Below are positions 51,895 to 64,000 of a DNA stretch of 64,000 nucleotides, piece after piece (the stretch's first letter is position 1; every line of letters starts with the position of its first letter). The DNA lies in contig OZ024928.1 in NCBI GenBank assembly GCA_964017235.1, positions 90,205,566 to 90,269,565 on the forward strand, in the 5' to 3' direction. The DNA comes from Sabellastarte sp. h YS-2021 (lineage: Eukaryota > Annelida > Polychaeta > Sabellida > Sabellidae). The notes below the pieces were generated by a model. It did not search any database and was not told where the DNA came from. It saw only the letters and a list, made by a program, of their open reading frames with translations. The position numbers and the translations under genes are program-made.

Positions 51895-54800
51895 GTTGTA
51901 AACCATATTGTGTCCCACAGGAGTCGCCACTTGAATGAATTTTAGTAGTGTGTTCCTTCAGAAATGCATATGTAGTCCAAAGTACAGGTTCAGGGAGTGT
52001 AGGTGGCGAGGATGTCATAAAATGCCAGATCAGTCAAAACCACCTCTTAAAGTTGATCAATCTTGCTGAAATTTTCACAGAAAACTCAGTTTATATCAAA
52101 GAATGAATTTGTACTGGCCTGGTCCACTCGAGGGCCATATTAGGAATTTTATTTCCGGGGTGTGGGGGGGCCCCCTGGCCTCCCCTCATTTGGGGAATGT
52201 CAGGTATATCACAATATTGCCAGTCTGAAGCCCCCCATTTAATTTCATGCTCGTTTCAACAATAAAGGGGGATATTTTAGGCACATTTGGAGCATTACAT
52301 GTCTGAACAGAAAATATTTAACCCCAATAATGCTGTTAAAATGGTCCAAAATAGATGTAAATCAGCCCAAACCAGTACTAAATATTACTCTGTAGCCACG
52401 AAACTTGGCCCAAAAATCACCTGCCACCCACTGAATCTGATTGCACAGGTTTCAGGATTACATCTGGTGTACCAGTGATGTCATATGTGTGAAATAGGGT
52501 CCAGGAAGCCGAAAATACAGCCTCAGCTGGCTGGCTCAGGATAGGCTGATATTTTCTCAGTTAAGGCAGGTTTAAGGTTGTAAACCACATTGTGTCCCAC
52601 AGGAGTCGCCACTTGAATGAATTTTAGTAGTGTGTTCCTTCAGAAATGCATATGTAGTCCAAAGTACAGGTTCAGGGAGTGTAGGTGGCGAGGATGTCAT
52701 AAAATGCCAGATCAGTCAAAACCACCTCTTAAAGTTGATCAATCTTGCTGAAATTTTCACAGAAAACTCAGTTTATATCAAAGAATGAATTTGTACTGGC
52801 CTGGTCCACTCGAGGGCCATATTAGGAATTTCATTTCCGGGGTGTGGGGGGCCCCCTGGCCTCCCCTCATTTGGGGAATGTCAGGTATATCACAATATTG
52901 CCAGTCTGAAGCCCCCCATTTAATTTCATGCTCGTTTCAACAATAAAGGGGGATATTTTAGGCACATTTGGAGCATTACATGTCTGAACAGAAAATATTT
53001 AACCCCAATAATGCTGTTAAAATGGTCCAGAATAGATGTAAATCAGCCCAAACCAGTACTAAATATTACTCTGTAGCCACGAAACTTGGCCCAAAAATCA
53101 CCTGCCACCCACTGAATCTGATTGCACAGGTTTCAGGATTACATCTGGTGTACCAGTGATGTCATATGTGTGAAATAGGGTCCAGGAAGCCGAAAATACA
53201 GCCTCAGCTGGCTGGCTCAGGATAGGCTGATATTTTCTCAGTTAAGGCAGGTTTAAGGTTGTAAACCATATTGTGTCCCACAGGAGTCGCCACTTGAATG
53301 AATTTTAGTAGTGTGTTCCTTCAGAAATGCATATGTAGTCCAAAGTACAGGTTCAGGGAGTGTAGGTGGCGAGGATGTCATAAAATGCCAGATCAGTCAA
53401 AACCACCTCTTAAAGTTGATCAATCTTGCTGAAATTTTCACAGAAAACTCAGTTTATATCAAAGAATGAATTTGTACTGGCCTGGTCCACTCGAGGGCCA
53501 TATTAGGAATTTCATTTCCGGGGTGTGGGGGGGCCCCCTGGCCTCCCCTCATTTGGGGAATGTCAGGTATATCACAATATTGCCAGTCTGAAGCCCCCCA
53601 TTTAATTTCATGCTCGTTTCAACAATAAAGGGGGATATTTTAGGCACATTTGGAGCATTACATGTCTGAACAGAAAATATTTAACCCCAATAATGCTGTT
53701 AAAATGGTCCAAAATAGATGTAAATCAGCCCAAACCAGTACTAAATATTACTCTGTAGCCACGAAACTTGGCCCAAAAATCACCTGCCACCCACTGAATC
53801 TGATTGCACAGGTTTCAGGATTACATCTGGTGTACCAGTGATGTCATATGTGTGAAATAGGGTCCAGGAAGCCGAAAATACAGCCTCAGCTGGCTGGCTC
53901 AGGATAGGCTGATATTTTCTCAGTTAAGGCAGGTTTAAGGTTGTAAACCACATTGTGTCCCACAGGAGTCGCCACTTGAATGAATTTTAGTAGTGTGTTC
54001 CTTCAGAAATGCATATGTAGTCCAAAGTACAGGTTCAGGGAGTGTAGGTGGCGAGGATGTCATAAAATGCCAGATCAGTCAAAACCACCTCTTAAAGTTG
54101 ATCAATCTTGCTGAAATTTTCACAGAAAACTCAGTTTATATCAAAGAATGAATTTGTACTGGCCTGGTCCACTCGAGGGCCATATTAGGAATTTCATTTC
54201 CGGGGTGTGGGGGGCCCCCTGGCCTCCCCTCATTTGGGGAATGTCAGGTATATCACAATATTGCCAGTCTGAAGCCCCCCATTTAATTTCATGCTCGTTT
54301 CAACAATAAAGGGGGATATTTTAGGCACATTTGGAGCATTACATGTCTGAACAGAAAATATTTAACCCCAATAATGCTGTTAAAATGGTCCAAAATAGAT
54401 GTAAATCAGCCCAAACCAGTACTAAATATTACTCTGTAGCCACGAAACTTGGCCCAAAAATCACCTGCCACCCACTGAATCTGATTGCACAGGTTTCAGG
54501 ATTACATCTGGTGTACCAGTGATGTCATATGTGTGAAATAGGGTCCAGGAAGCCGAAAATACAGCCTCAGCTGGCTGGCTCAGGATAGGCTGATATTTTC
54601 TCAGTTAAGGCAGGTTTAAGGTTGTAAACCATATTGTGTCCCACAGGAGTCGCCACTTGAATGAATTTTAGTAGTGTGTTCCTTCAGAAATGCATATGTA
54701 GTCCAAAGTACAGGTTCAGGGAGTGTAGGTGGCGAGGATGTCATAAAATGCCAGATCAGTCAAAACCACCTCTTAAAGTTGATCAATCTTGCTGAAATTT

Positions 54801-57800
54801 TCACAGAAAACTCAGTTTATATCAAAGAATGAATTTGTACTGGCCTGGTCCACTCGAGGGCCATATTAGGAATTTCATTTCCGGGGTGTGGGGGGGGGGC
54901 CCTGGCCTCCCCTCATTTGGGGAATGTCAGGTATATCACAATATTGCCAGTCTGAAGCCCCCCATTTAATTTCATGCTCGTTTCAACAATAAAGGGGGAT
55001 ATTTTAGGCACATTTGGAGCATTACATGTCTGAACAGAAAATATTTAACCCCAATAATGCTGTTAAAATGGTCCAAAATAGATGTAAATCAGCCCAAACC
55101 AGTACTAAATATTACTCTGTAGCCACGAAACTTGGCCCAAAAATCACCTGCCACCCACTGAATCTGATTGCACAGGTTTCAGGATTACATCTGGTGTACC
55201 AGTGATGTCATATGTGTGAAATAGGGTCCAGGAAGCCGAAAATACAGCCTCAGCTGGCTGGCTCAGGATAGGCTGATATTTTCTCAGTTAAGGCAGGTTT
55301 AAGGTTGTAAACCACATTGTGTCCCACAGGAGTCGCCACTTGAATGAATTTTAGTAGTGTGTTCCTTCAGAAATGCATATGTAGTCCAAAGTACAGGTTC
55401 AGGGAGTGTAGGTGGCGAGGATGTCATAAAATGCCAGATCAGTCAAAACCACCTCTTAAAGTTGATCAATCTTGCTGAAATTTTCACAGAAAACTCAGTT
55501 TATATCAAAGAATGAATTTGTACTGGCCTGGTCCACTCGAGGGCCATATTAGGAATTTCATTTCCGGGGTGTGGGGGGCCCCCTGGCCTCCCCTCATTTG
55601 GGGAATGTCAGGTATATCACAATATTGCCAGTCTGAAGCCCCCCATTTAATTTCATGCTCGTTTCAACAATAAAGGGGGATATTTTAGGCACATTTGGAG
55701 CATTACATGTCTGAACAGAAAATATTTAACCCCAATAATGCTGTTAAAATGGTCCAGAATAGATGTAAATCAGCCCAAACCAGTACTAAATATTACTCTG
55801 TAGCCACGAAACTTGGCCCAAAAATCACCTGCCACCCACTGAATCTGATTGCACAGGTTTCAGGATTACATCTGGTGTACCAGTGATGTCATATGTGTGA
55901 AATAGGGTCCAGGAAGCCGAAAATACAGCCTCAGCTGGCTGGCTCAGGATAGGCTGATATTTTCTCAGTTAAGGCAGGTTTAAGGTTGTAAACCATATTG
56001 TGTCCCACAGGAGTCGCCACTTGAATGAATTTTAGTAGTGTGTTCCTTCAGAAATGCATATGTAGTCCAAAGTACAGGTTCAGGGAGTGTAGGTGGCGAG
56101 GATGTCATAAAATGCCAGATCAGTCAAAACCACCTCTTAAAGTTGATCAATCTTGCTGAAATTTTCACAGAAAACTCAGTTTATATCAAAGAATGAATTT
56201 GTACTGGCCTGGTCCACTCGAGGGCCATATTAGGAATTTCATTTCCGGGGTGTGGGGGGGCCCCCTGGCCTCCCCTCATTTGGGGAATGTCAGGTATATC
56301 ACAATATTGCCAGTCTGAAGCCCCCCATTTAATTTCATGCTCGTTTCAACAATAAAGGGGGATATTTTAGGCACATTTGGAGCATTACATGTCTGAACAG
56401 AAAATATTTAACCCCAATAATGCTGTTAAAATGGTCCAAAATAGATGTAAATCAGCCCAAACCAGTACTAAATATTACTCTGTAGCCACGAAACTTGGCC
56501 CAAAAATCACCTGCCACCCACTGAATCTGATTGCACAGGTTTCAGGATTACATCTGGTGTACCAGTGATGTCATATGTGTGAAATAGGGTCCAGGAAGCC
56601 GAAAATACAGCCTCAGCTGGCTGGCTCAGGATAGGCTGATATTTTCTCAGTTAAGGCAGGTTTAAGGTTGTAAACCACATTGTGTCCCACAGGAGTCGCC
56701 ACTTGAATGAATTTTAGTAGTGTGTTCCTTCAGAAATGCATATGTAGTCCAAAGTACAGGTTCAGGGAGTGTAGGTGGCGAGGATGTCATAAAATGCCAG
56801 ATCAGTCAAAACCACCTCTTAAAGTTGATCAATCTTGCTGAAATTTTCACAGAAAACTCAGTTTATATCAAAGAATGAATTTGTACTGGCCTGGTCCACT
56901 CGAGGGCCATATTAGGAATTTCATTTCCGGGGTGTGGGGGGCCCCCTGGCCTCCCCTCATTTGGGGAATGTCAGGTATATCACAATATTGCCAGTCTGAA
57001 GCCCCCCATTTAATTTCATGCTCGTTTCAACAATAAAGGGGGATATTTTAGGCACATTTGGAGCATTACATGTCTGAACAGAAAATATTTAACCCCAATA
57101 ATGCTGTTAAAATGGTCCAAAATAGATGTAAATCAGCCCAAACCAGTACTAAATATTACTCTGTAGCCACGAAACTTGGCCCAAAAATCACCTGCCACCC
57201 ACTGAATCTGATTGCACAGGTTTCAGGATTACATCTGGTGTACCAGTGATGTCATATGTGTGAAATAGGGTCCAGGAAGCCGAAAATACAGCCTCAGCTG
57301 GCTGGCTCAGGATAGGCTGATATTTTCTCAGTTAAGGCAGGTTTAAGGTTGTAAACCACATTGTGTCCCACAGGAGTCGCCACTTGAATGAATTTTAGTA
57401 GTGTGTTCCTTCAGAAATGCATATGTAGTCCAAAGTACAGGTTCAGGGAGTGTAGGTGGCGAGGATGTCATAAAATGCCAGATCAGTCAAAACCACCTCT
57501 TAAAGTTGATCAATCTTGCTGAAATTTTCACAGAAAACTCAGTTTATATCAAAGAATGAATTTGTACTGGCCTGGTCCACTCGAGGGCCATATTAGGAAT
57601 TTCATTTCCGGGGTGTGGGGGGCCCCCTGGCCTCCCCTCATTTGGGGAATGTCAGGTATATCACAATATTGCCAGTCTGAAGCCCCCCATTTAATTTCAT
57701 GCTCGTTTCAACAATAAAGGGGGATATTTTAGGCACATTTGGAGCATTACATGTCTGAACAGAAAATATTTAACCCCAATAATGCTGTTAAAATGGTCCA

Positions 57801-58028
57801 AAATAGATGTAAATCAGCCCAAACCAGTACTAAATATTACTCTGTAGCCACGAAACTTGGCCCAAAAATCACCTGCCACCCACTGAATCTGATTGCACAG
57901 GTTTCAGGATTACATCTGGTGTACCAGTGATGTCATATGTGTGAAATAGGGTCCAGGAAGCCGAAAATACAGCCTCAGCTGGCTGGCTCAGGATAGGCTG
58001 ATATTTTCTCAGTTAAGGCAGGTTTAAG
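51895..58028 (+). repeat. Domain 8: alternating dimers, M77-M85
   Basis: Monomers alternate between catatt (G7C5, or G10C3 in M81) and cacatt (G6C5), giving a dimer period of about 1,363 bp starting at 51895, 53258, 54621 and 55985. The cacatt copies M78 and M82 have tccagaatag while M80 and M84 do not, hinting at a weaker four-monomer period. M77 has aattttattt. M85 at 57348 is an extra cacatt copy that breaks the alternation. Confidence 0.75.
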
Positions 58029-60764
58029 GTTGTAAACCATAATGTGTCCCACAGGAGTCGCCACTTGAATGAATTTTAGTAGTGTGTTCCTTCAGAAATG
58101 CATATGTAGTCCAAAGTACAGGTTCAGGGAGTGTAGGTGGCGAGGATGTCATAAAATGCCAGATCAGTCAAAACCACCTCTTAAAGTTGATCAATCTTGC
58201 TGAAATTTTCACAGAAAACTCAGTTTATATCAAAGAATGAATTTGTACTGGCCTGGTCCACTCGAGGGCCATATTAGGAATTTCATTTCCGGGGTGTGGG
58301 GGGGGGCCCCTGGCCTCCCCTCATTTGGGGAATGTCAGGTATATCACAATATTGCCAGTCTGAAGCCCCCCATTTAATTTCATGCTCGTTTCAACAATAA
58401 AGGGGGATATTTTAGGCACATTTGGAGCATTACATGTCTGAACAGAAAATATTTAACCCCAATAATGCTGTTAAAATGGTCCAAAATAGATGTAAATCAG
58501 CCCAAACCAGTACTAAATATTACTCTGTAGCCACGAAACTTGGCCCAAAAATCACCTGCCACCCACTGAATCTGATTGCACAGGTTTCAGGATTACATCT
58601 GGTGTACCAGTGATGTCATATGTGTGAAATAGGGTCCAGGAAGCCGAAAATACAGCCTCAGCTGGCTGGCTCAGGATAGGCTGATATTTTCTCAGTTAAG
58701 GCAGGTTTAAGGTTGTAAACCATAATGTGTCCCACAGGAGTCGCCACTTGAATGAATTTTAGTAGTGTGTTCCTTCAGAAATGCATATGTAGTCCAAAGT
58801 ACAGGTTCAGGGAGTGTAGGTGGCGAGGATGTCATAAAATACCAGATCAGTCAAAACCACCTCTTAAAGTTGATCAATCTTGCTGAAATTTTCACAGAAA
58901 ACTCAGTTTATATCAAAGAATGAATTTGTACTGGCCTGGTCCACTCGAGGGCCATATTAGGAATTTCATTTCCGGGGTGTGGGGGGGGGGGCCCCTGGCC
59001 TCCCCTCATTTGGGGAATGTCAGGTATATCACAATATTGCCAGTCTGAAGCCCCCCATTTAATTTCATGCTCGTTTCAACAATAAAGGGGGATATTTTAG
59101 GCACATTTGGAGCATTACATGTCTGAACAGAAAATATTTAACCCCAATAATGCTGTTAAAATGGTCCAAAATAGATGTAAATCAGCCCAAACCAGTACTA
59201 AATATTACTCTGTAGCCACGAAACTTGGCCCAAAAATCACCTGCCACCCACTGAATCTGATTGCACAGGTTTCAGGATTACATCTGGTGTACCAGTGATG
59301 TCATATGTGTGAAATAGGGTCCAGGAAGCCGAAAATACAGCCTCAGCTGGCTGGCTCAGGATAGGCTGATATTTTCTCAGTTAAGGCAGGTTTAAGGTTG
59401 TAAACCATAATGTGTCCCACAGGAGTCGCCACTTGAATGAATTTTAGTAGTGTGTTCCTTCAGAAATGCATATGTAGTCCAAAGTACAGGTTCAGGGAGT
59501 GTAGGTGGCGAGGATGTCATAAAATGCCAGATCAGTCAAAACCACCTCTTAAAGTTGATCAATCTTGCTGAAATTTTCACAGAAAACTCAGTTTATATCA
59601 AAGAATGAATTTGTACTGGCCTGGTCCACTCGAGGGCCATATTAGGAATTTCATTTCCGGGGTGTGGGGGGGGGGCCCTGGCCTCCCCTCATTTGGGGAA
59701 TGTCAGGTATATCACAATATTGCCAGTCTGAAGCCCCCCATTTAATTTCATGCTCGTTTCAACAATAAAGGGGGATATTTTAGGCACATTTGGAGCATTA
59801 CATGTCTGAACAGAAAATATTTAACCCCAATAATGCTGTTAAAATGGTCCAAAATAGATGTAAATCAGCCCAAACCAGTACTAAATATTACTCTGTAGCC
59901 ACGAAACTTGGCCCAAAAATCACCTGCCACCCACTGAATCTGATTGCACAGGTTTCAGGATTACATCTGGTGTACCAGTGATGTCATATGTGTGAAATAG
60001 GGTCCAGGAAGCCGAAAATACAGCCTCAGCTGGCTGGCTCAGGATAGGCTGATATTTTCTCAGTTAAGGCAGGTTTAAGGTTGTAAACCATAATGTGTCC
60101 CACAGGAGTCGCCACTTGAATGAATTTTAGTAGTGTGTTCCTTCAGAAATGCATATGTAGTCCAAAGTACAGGTTCAGGGAGTGTAGGTGGCGAGGATGT
60201 CATAAAATACCAGATCAGTCAAAACCACCTCTTAAAGTTGATCAATCTTGCTGAAATTTTCACAGAAAACTCAGTTTATATCAAAGAATGAATTTGTACT
60301 GGCCTGGTCCACTCGAGGGCCATATTAGGAATTTCATTTCCGGGGTGTGGGGGGGGGGGCCCCTGGCCTCCCCTCATTTGGGGAATGTCAGGTATATCAC
60401 AATATTGCCAGTCTGAAGCCCCCCATTTAATTTCATGCTCGTTTCAACAATAAAGGGGGATATTTTAGGCACATTTGGAGCATTACATGTCTGAACAGAA
60501 AATATTTAACCCCAATAATGCTGTTAAAATGGTCCAAAATAGATGTAAATCAGCCCAAACCAGTACTAAATATTACTCTGTAGCCACGAAACTTGGCCCA
60601 AAAATCACCTGCCACCCACTGAATCTGATTGCACAGGTTTCAGGATTACATCTGGTGTACCAGTGATGTCATATGTGTGAAATAGGGTCCAGGAAGCCGA
60701 AAATACAGCCTCAGCTGGCTGGCTCAGGATAGGCTGATATTTTCTCAGTTAAGGCAGGTTTAAG
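58029..60764 (+). repeat. HOR domain 9: two dimers with cataatg, M86-M89
   Basis: All four monomers have ccataatgtg, seen nowhere else in the window. M87 and M89 also have aaaataccag with ggatg, while M86 and M88 have aaaatgccag. Lengths are 683, 685, 683 and 685 bp, so the dimer period is exactly 1,368 bp. G/C tracts are G9C4, G11C4, G10C3 and G11C4. Confidence 0.85.
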
Positions 60765-63700
60765 GTTGTAAACCACATTGTGTCCCACAGGAGTCGCCAC
60801 TTGAATGAATTTTAGTAGTGTGTTCCTTCAGAAATGCATATGTAGTCCAAAGTACAGGTTCAGGGAGTGTAGGTGGCGAGGATGTCATAAAATGCCAGAT
60901 CAGTCAAAACCACCTCTTAAAGTTGATCAATCTTGCTGAAATTTTCACAGAAAACTCAGTTTATATCAAAGAATGAATTTGTACTGGCCTGGTCCACTCG
61001 AGGGCCATATTAGGAATTTCATTTCCGGGGTGTGGGGGGCCCCCTGGCCTCCCCTCATTTGGGGAATGTCAGGTATATCACAATATTGCCAGTCTGAAGC
61101 CCCCCATTTAATTTCATGCTCGTTTCAACAATAAAGGGGGATATTTTAGGCACATTTGGAGCATTACATGTCTGAACAGAAAATATTTAACCCCAATAAT
61201 GCTGTTAAAATGGTCCAAAATAGATGTAAATCAGCCCAAACCAGTACTAAATATTACTCTGTAGCCACGAAACTTGGCCCAAAAATCACCTGCCACCCAC
61301 TGAATCTGATTGCACAGATTTCAGGATTACATCTGGTGTACCAGTGATGTCATATGTGTGAAATAGGGTCCAGGAAGCCGAAAATACAGCCTCAGCTGGC
61401 TGGCTCAGGATAGGCTGATATTTTCTCAGTTAAGGCAGGTTTAAGGTTGTAAACCATATTGTGTCCCACAGGAGTCGCCACTTGAATGAATTTTAGTAGT
61501 GTGTTCCTTCAGAAATGCATATGTAGTCCAAAGTACAGGTTCAGGGAGTGTAGGTGGCGAGGATGTCATAAAATGCCAGATCAGTCAAAACCACCTCTTA
61601 AAGTTGATCAATCTTGCTGAAATTTTCACAGAAAACTCAGTTTATATCAAAGAATGAATTTGTACTGGCCTGGTCCACTCGAGGGCCATATTAGGAATTT
61701 CATTTCCGGGGTGGGGGGGGGCCCCTGGCCTCCCCTCATTTGGGGAATGTCAGGTATATCACAATATTGCCAGTCTGAAGCCCCCCATTTAATTTCATGC
61801 TCGTTTCAACAATAAAGGGGGATATTTTAGGCACATTTGGAGCATTACATGTCTGAACAGAAAATATTTAACCCCAATAATGCTGTTAAAATGGTCCAAA
61901 ATAGATGTAAATCAGCCCAAACCAGTACTAAATATTACTCTGTAGCCACGAAACTTGGCCCAAAAATCACCTGCCACCCACTGAATCTGATTGCACAGGT
62001 TTCAGGATTACATCTGGTGTACCAGTGATGTCATATGTGTGAAATAGGGTCCAGGAAGCCGAAAATACAGCCTCAGCTGGCTGGCTCAGGATAGGCTGAT
62101 ATTTTCTCAGTTAAGGCAGGTTTAAGGTTGTAAACCACATTGTGTCCCACAGGAGTCGCCACTTGAATGAATTTTAGTAGTGTGTTCCTTCAGAAATGCA
62201 TATGTAGTCCAAAGTACAGGTTCAGGGAGTGTAGGTGGCGAGGATGTCATAAAATGCCAGATCAGTCAAAACCACCTCTTAAAGTTGATCAATCTTGCTG
62301 AAATTTTCACAGAAAACTCAGTTTATATCAAAGAATGAATTTGTACTGGCCTGGTCCACTCGAGGGCCATATTAGGAATTTCATTTCCGGGGTGTGGGGG
62401 GGCCCCCTGGCCTCCCCTCATTTGGGGAATGTCAGGTATATCACAATATTGCCAGTCTGAAGCCCCCCATTTAATTTCATGCTCGTTTCAACAATAAAGG
62501 GGGATATTTTAGGCACATTTGGAGCATTACATGTCTGAACAGAAAATATTTAACCCCAATAATGCTGTTAAAATGGTCCAAAATAGATGTAAATCAGCCC
62601 AAACCAGTACTAAATATTACTCTGTAGCCACGAAACATGGCCCAAAAATCACCTGCCACCCACTGAATCTGATTGCACAGGTTTCAGGATTACATCTGGT
62701 GTACCAGTGATGTCATATGTGTGAAATAGGGTCCAGGAAGCCGAAAATACAGCCTCAGCTGGCTGGCTCAGGATAGGCTGATATTTTCTCAGTTAAGGCA
62801 GGTTTAAGGTTGTAAACCATATTGTGTCCCACAGGAGTCGCCACTTGAATGAATTTTAGTAGTGTGTTCCTTCAGAAATGCATATGTAGTCCAAAGTACA
62901 GGTTCAGGGAGTGTAGGTGGCGAGGATGTCATAAAATGCCAGATCAGTCAAAACCACCTCTTAAAGTTGATCAATCTTGCTGAAATTTTCACAGAAAACT
63001 CAGTTTATATCAAAGAATGAATTTGTACTGGCCTGGTCCACTCGAGGGCCATATTAGGAATTTCATTTCCGGGGTGTGGGGGGGCCCCCTGGCCTCCCCT
63101 CATTTGGGGAATGTCAGGTATATCACAATATTGCCAGTCTGAAGCCCCCCATTTAATTTCATGCTCGTTTCAACAATAAAGGGGGATATTTTAGGCACAT
63201 TTGGAGCATTACATGTCTGAACAGAAAATATTTAACCCCAATAATGCTGTTAAAATGGTCCAAAATAGATGTAAATCAGCCCAAACCAGTACTAAATATT
63301 ACTCTGTAGCCACGAAACTTGGCCCAAAAATCACCTGCCACCCACTGAATCTGATTGCACAGGTTTCAGGATTACATCTGGTGTACCAGTGATGTCATAT
63401 GTGTGAAATAGGGTCCAGGAAGCCGAAAATACAGCCTCAGCTGGCTGGCTCAGGATAGGCTGATATTTTCTCAGTTAAGGCAGGTTTAAGGTTGTAAACC
63501 ACATTGTGTCCCACAGGAGTCGCCACTTGAATGAATTTTAGTAGTGTGTTCCTTCAGAAATGCATATGTAGTCCAAAGTACAGGTTCAGGGAGTGTAGGT
63601 GGCGAGGATGTCATAAAATGCCAGATCAGTCAAAACCACCTCTTAAAGTTGATCAATCTTGCTGAAATTTTCACAGAAAACTCAGTTTATATCAAAGAAT

Positions 63701-64000
63701 GAATTTGTACTGGCCTGGTCCACTCGAGGGCCATATTAGGAATTTCATTTCCGGGGTGTGGGGGGCCCCCTGGCCTCCCCTCATTTGGGGAATGTCAGGT
63801 ATATCACAATATTGCCAGTCTGAAGCCCCCCATTTAATTTCATGCTCGTTTCAACAATAAAGGGGGATATTTTAGGCACATTTGGAGCATTACATGTCTG
63901 AACAGAAAATATTTAACCCCAATAATGCTGTTAAAATGGTCCAAAATAGATGTAAATCAGCCCAAACCAGTACTAAATATTACTCTGTAGCCACGAAACT
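60765..64000 (+). repeat. Domain 10: M90-M94, the last one cut by the window end
   Basis: Copies alternate cacatt and catatt without an obvious longer unit. M90 has cacagatttc. M91 has ggggtggggg, where the usual t of tgtg is replaced by g. M92 has aaacatggcc. M94 (63491-64000) is a 510-bp partial copy, so the array continues past the window. Confidence 0.8.

Larger units (their letters stand above)
1..64000 (+). repeat. Satellite DNA array, 681-bp monomer, ~94 head-to-tail copies
   Basis: The same roughly 681-bp sequence recurs without interruption from the first to the last base, always in the same orientation. Monomers start at 1 and then every 681 bp up to 22474 (34 monomers). Later starts are 23113, 23795, 24477, 25174, 25856, 26536, 27217, 27898, 28594, 29276, 29956, 30637, 31318, 31974, 32656, 33337, 34019, 34713, 35395, 36077, 36756, 37438, 38119, 38800, 39482, 40182, 40864, 41545, 42226, 42908, 43589, 44271, 44964, 45646, 46327, 47008, 47690, 48398, 49114, 49795, 50504, 51214, 51895, 52577, 53258, 53940, 54621, 55304, 55985, 56667, 57348, 58029, 58712, 59397, 60080, 60765, 61446, 62127, 62809 and 63491. 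Any two monomers differ by only a few substitutions outside the G/C tract. There is no flanking unique DNA, inversion or inserted element. Such homogeneity is typical of eukaryotic satellites kept uniform by unequal exchange and conversion; a centromeric location is inferred, not shown. Confidence 0.98.

Noticed and set aside
1-64000. CRISPR array or phage-like repeat array
   Set aside because: There are no short repeats separated by unique spacers; the whole 681-bp unit repeats. CpG depletion and satellite structure point to a eukaryote.
1-64000. Tandem array of retroelement LTRs or other transposons
   Set aside because: Units abut exactly with no target-site duplications, primer-binding site, coding remnants or terminal inverted repeats that I can find.

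Overview
The whole window is one tandem satellite array. A unit of about 681 bp is repeated head to tail on one strand, giving 93 complete or nearly complete monomers and a 510-bp partial 94th. It contains no gene, RNA gene, transposon body or unique flanking sequence, and both window ends lie inside the array. I read it as satellite DNA from a eukaryotic chromosome, most likely a centromeric or other heterochromatic block. A hand count of the first monomer gives about 43% G+C and only 8 CpGs (7 in most copies), against about 31 expected. That CpG shortage suggests a methylated genome, such as a vertebrate or plant. I do not recognise the satellite family or the species.

The monomers are nearly identical but carry diagnostic variants, and these are arranged in successive higher-order repeats (HORs). 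Taking each unit to begin at its gttgtaaacc-like motif, the layout is: 1-5448, two copies of a 4-monomer HOR; 5449-12939, three- and four-monomer patterns; 12940-20430, three-monomer patterns with chimeric monomers; 20431-23112, a more diverged transition zone ending in a 42-bp deletion; 23113-24476, a pair of one subtype; 24477-34018, three units of a 5-monomer HOR, the last lacking one monomer; 34019-38118, a partial relative of the next HOR; 38119-47689, two copies of a 7-monomer HOR; 47690-51894, two copies of a 3-monomer HOR with GT/G microsatellites; 51895-58028, alternating dimers; 58029-60764, two copies of another dimer; 60765-64000, mixed monomers.

The left 22.5 kb keeps an exact 681-bp period. 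The right part varies from 642 to 716 bp (monomer to monomer), almost entirely because one internal G6C5 tract has expanded to as many as 31 G, in some copies preceded by a GT repeat. The tract recurs at fixed places in the HORs, so it was copied along with them.

Each monomer holds a short open frame (59 codons from its first ATG), but its variants look neutral and I do not call it a gene. I found no multi-gene or enzymatic system. What deserves attention is the array's structure: layered HOR amplification, expansion of a self-complementary G/C tract, monomer chimeras and a sharp domain boundary.
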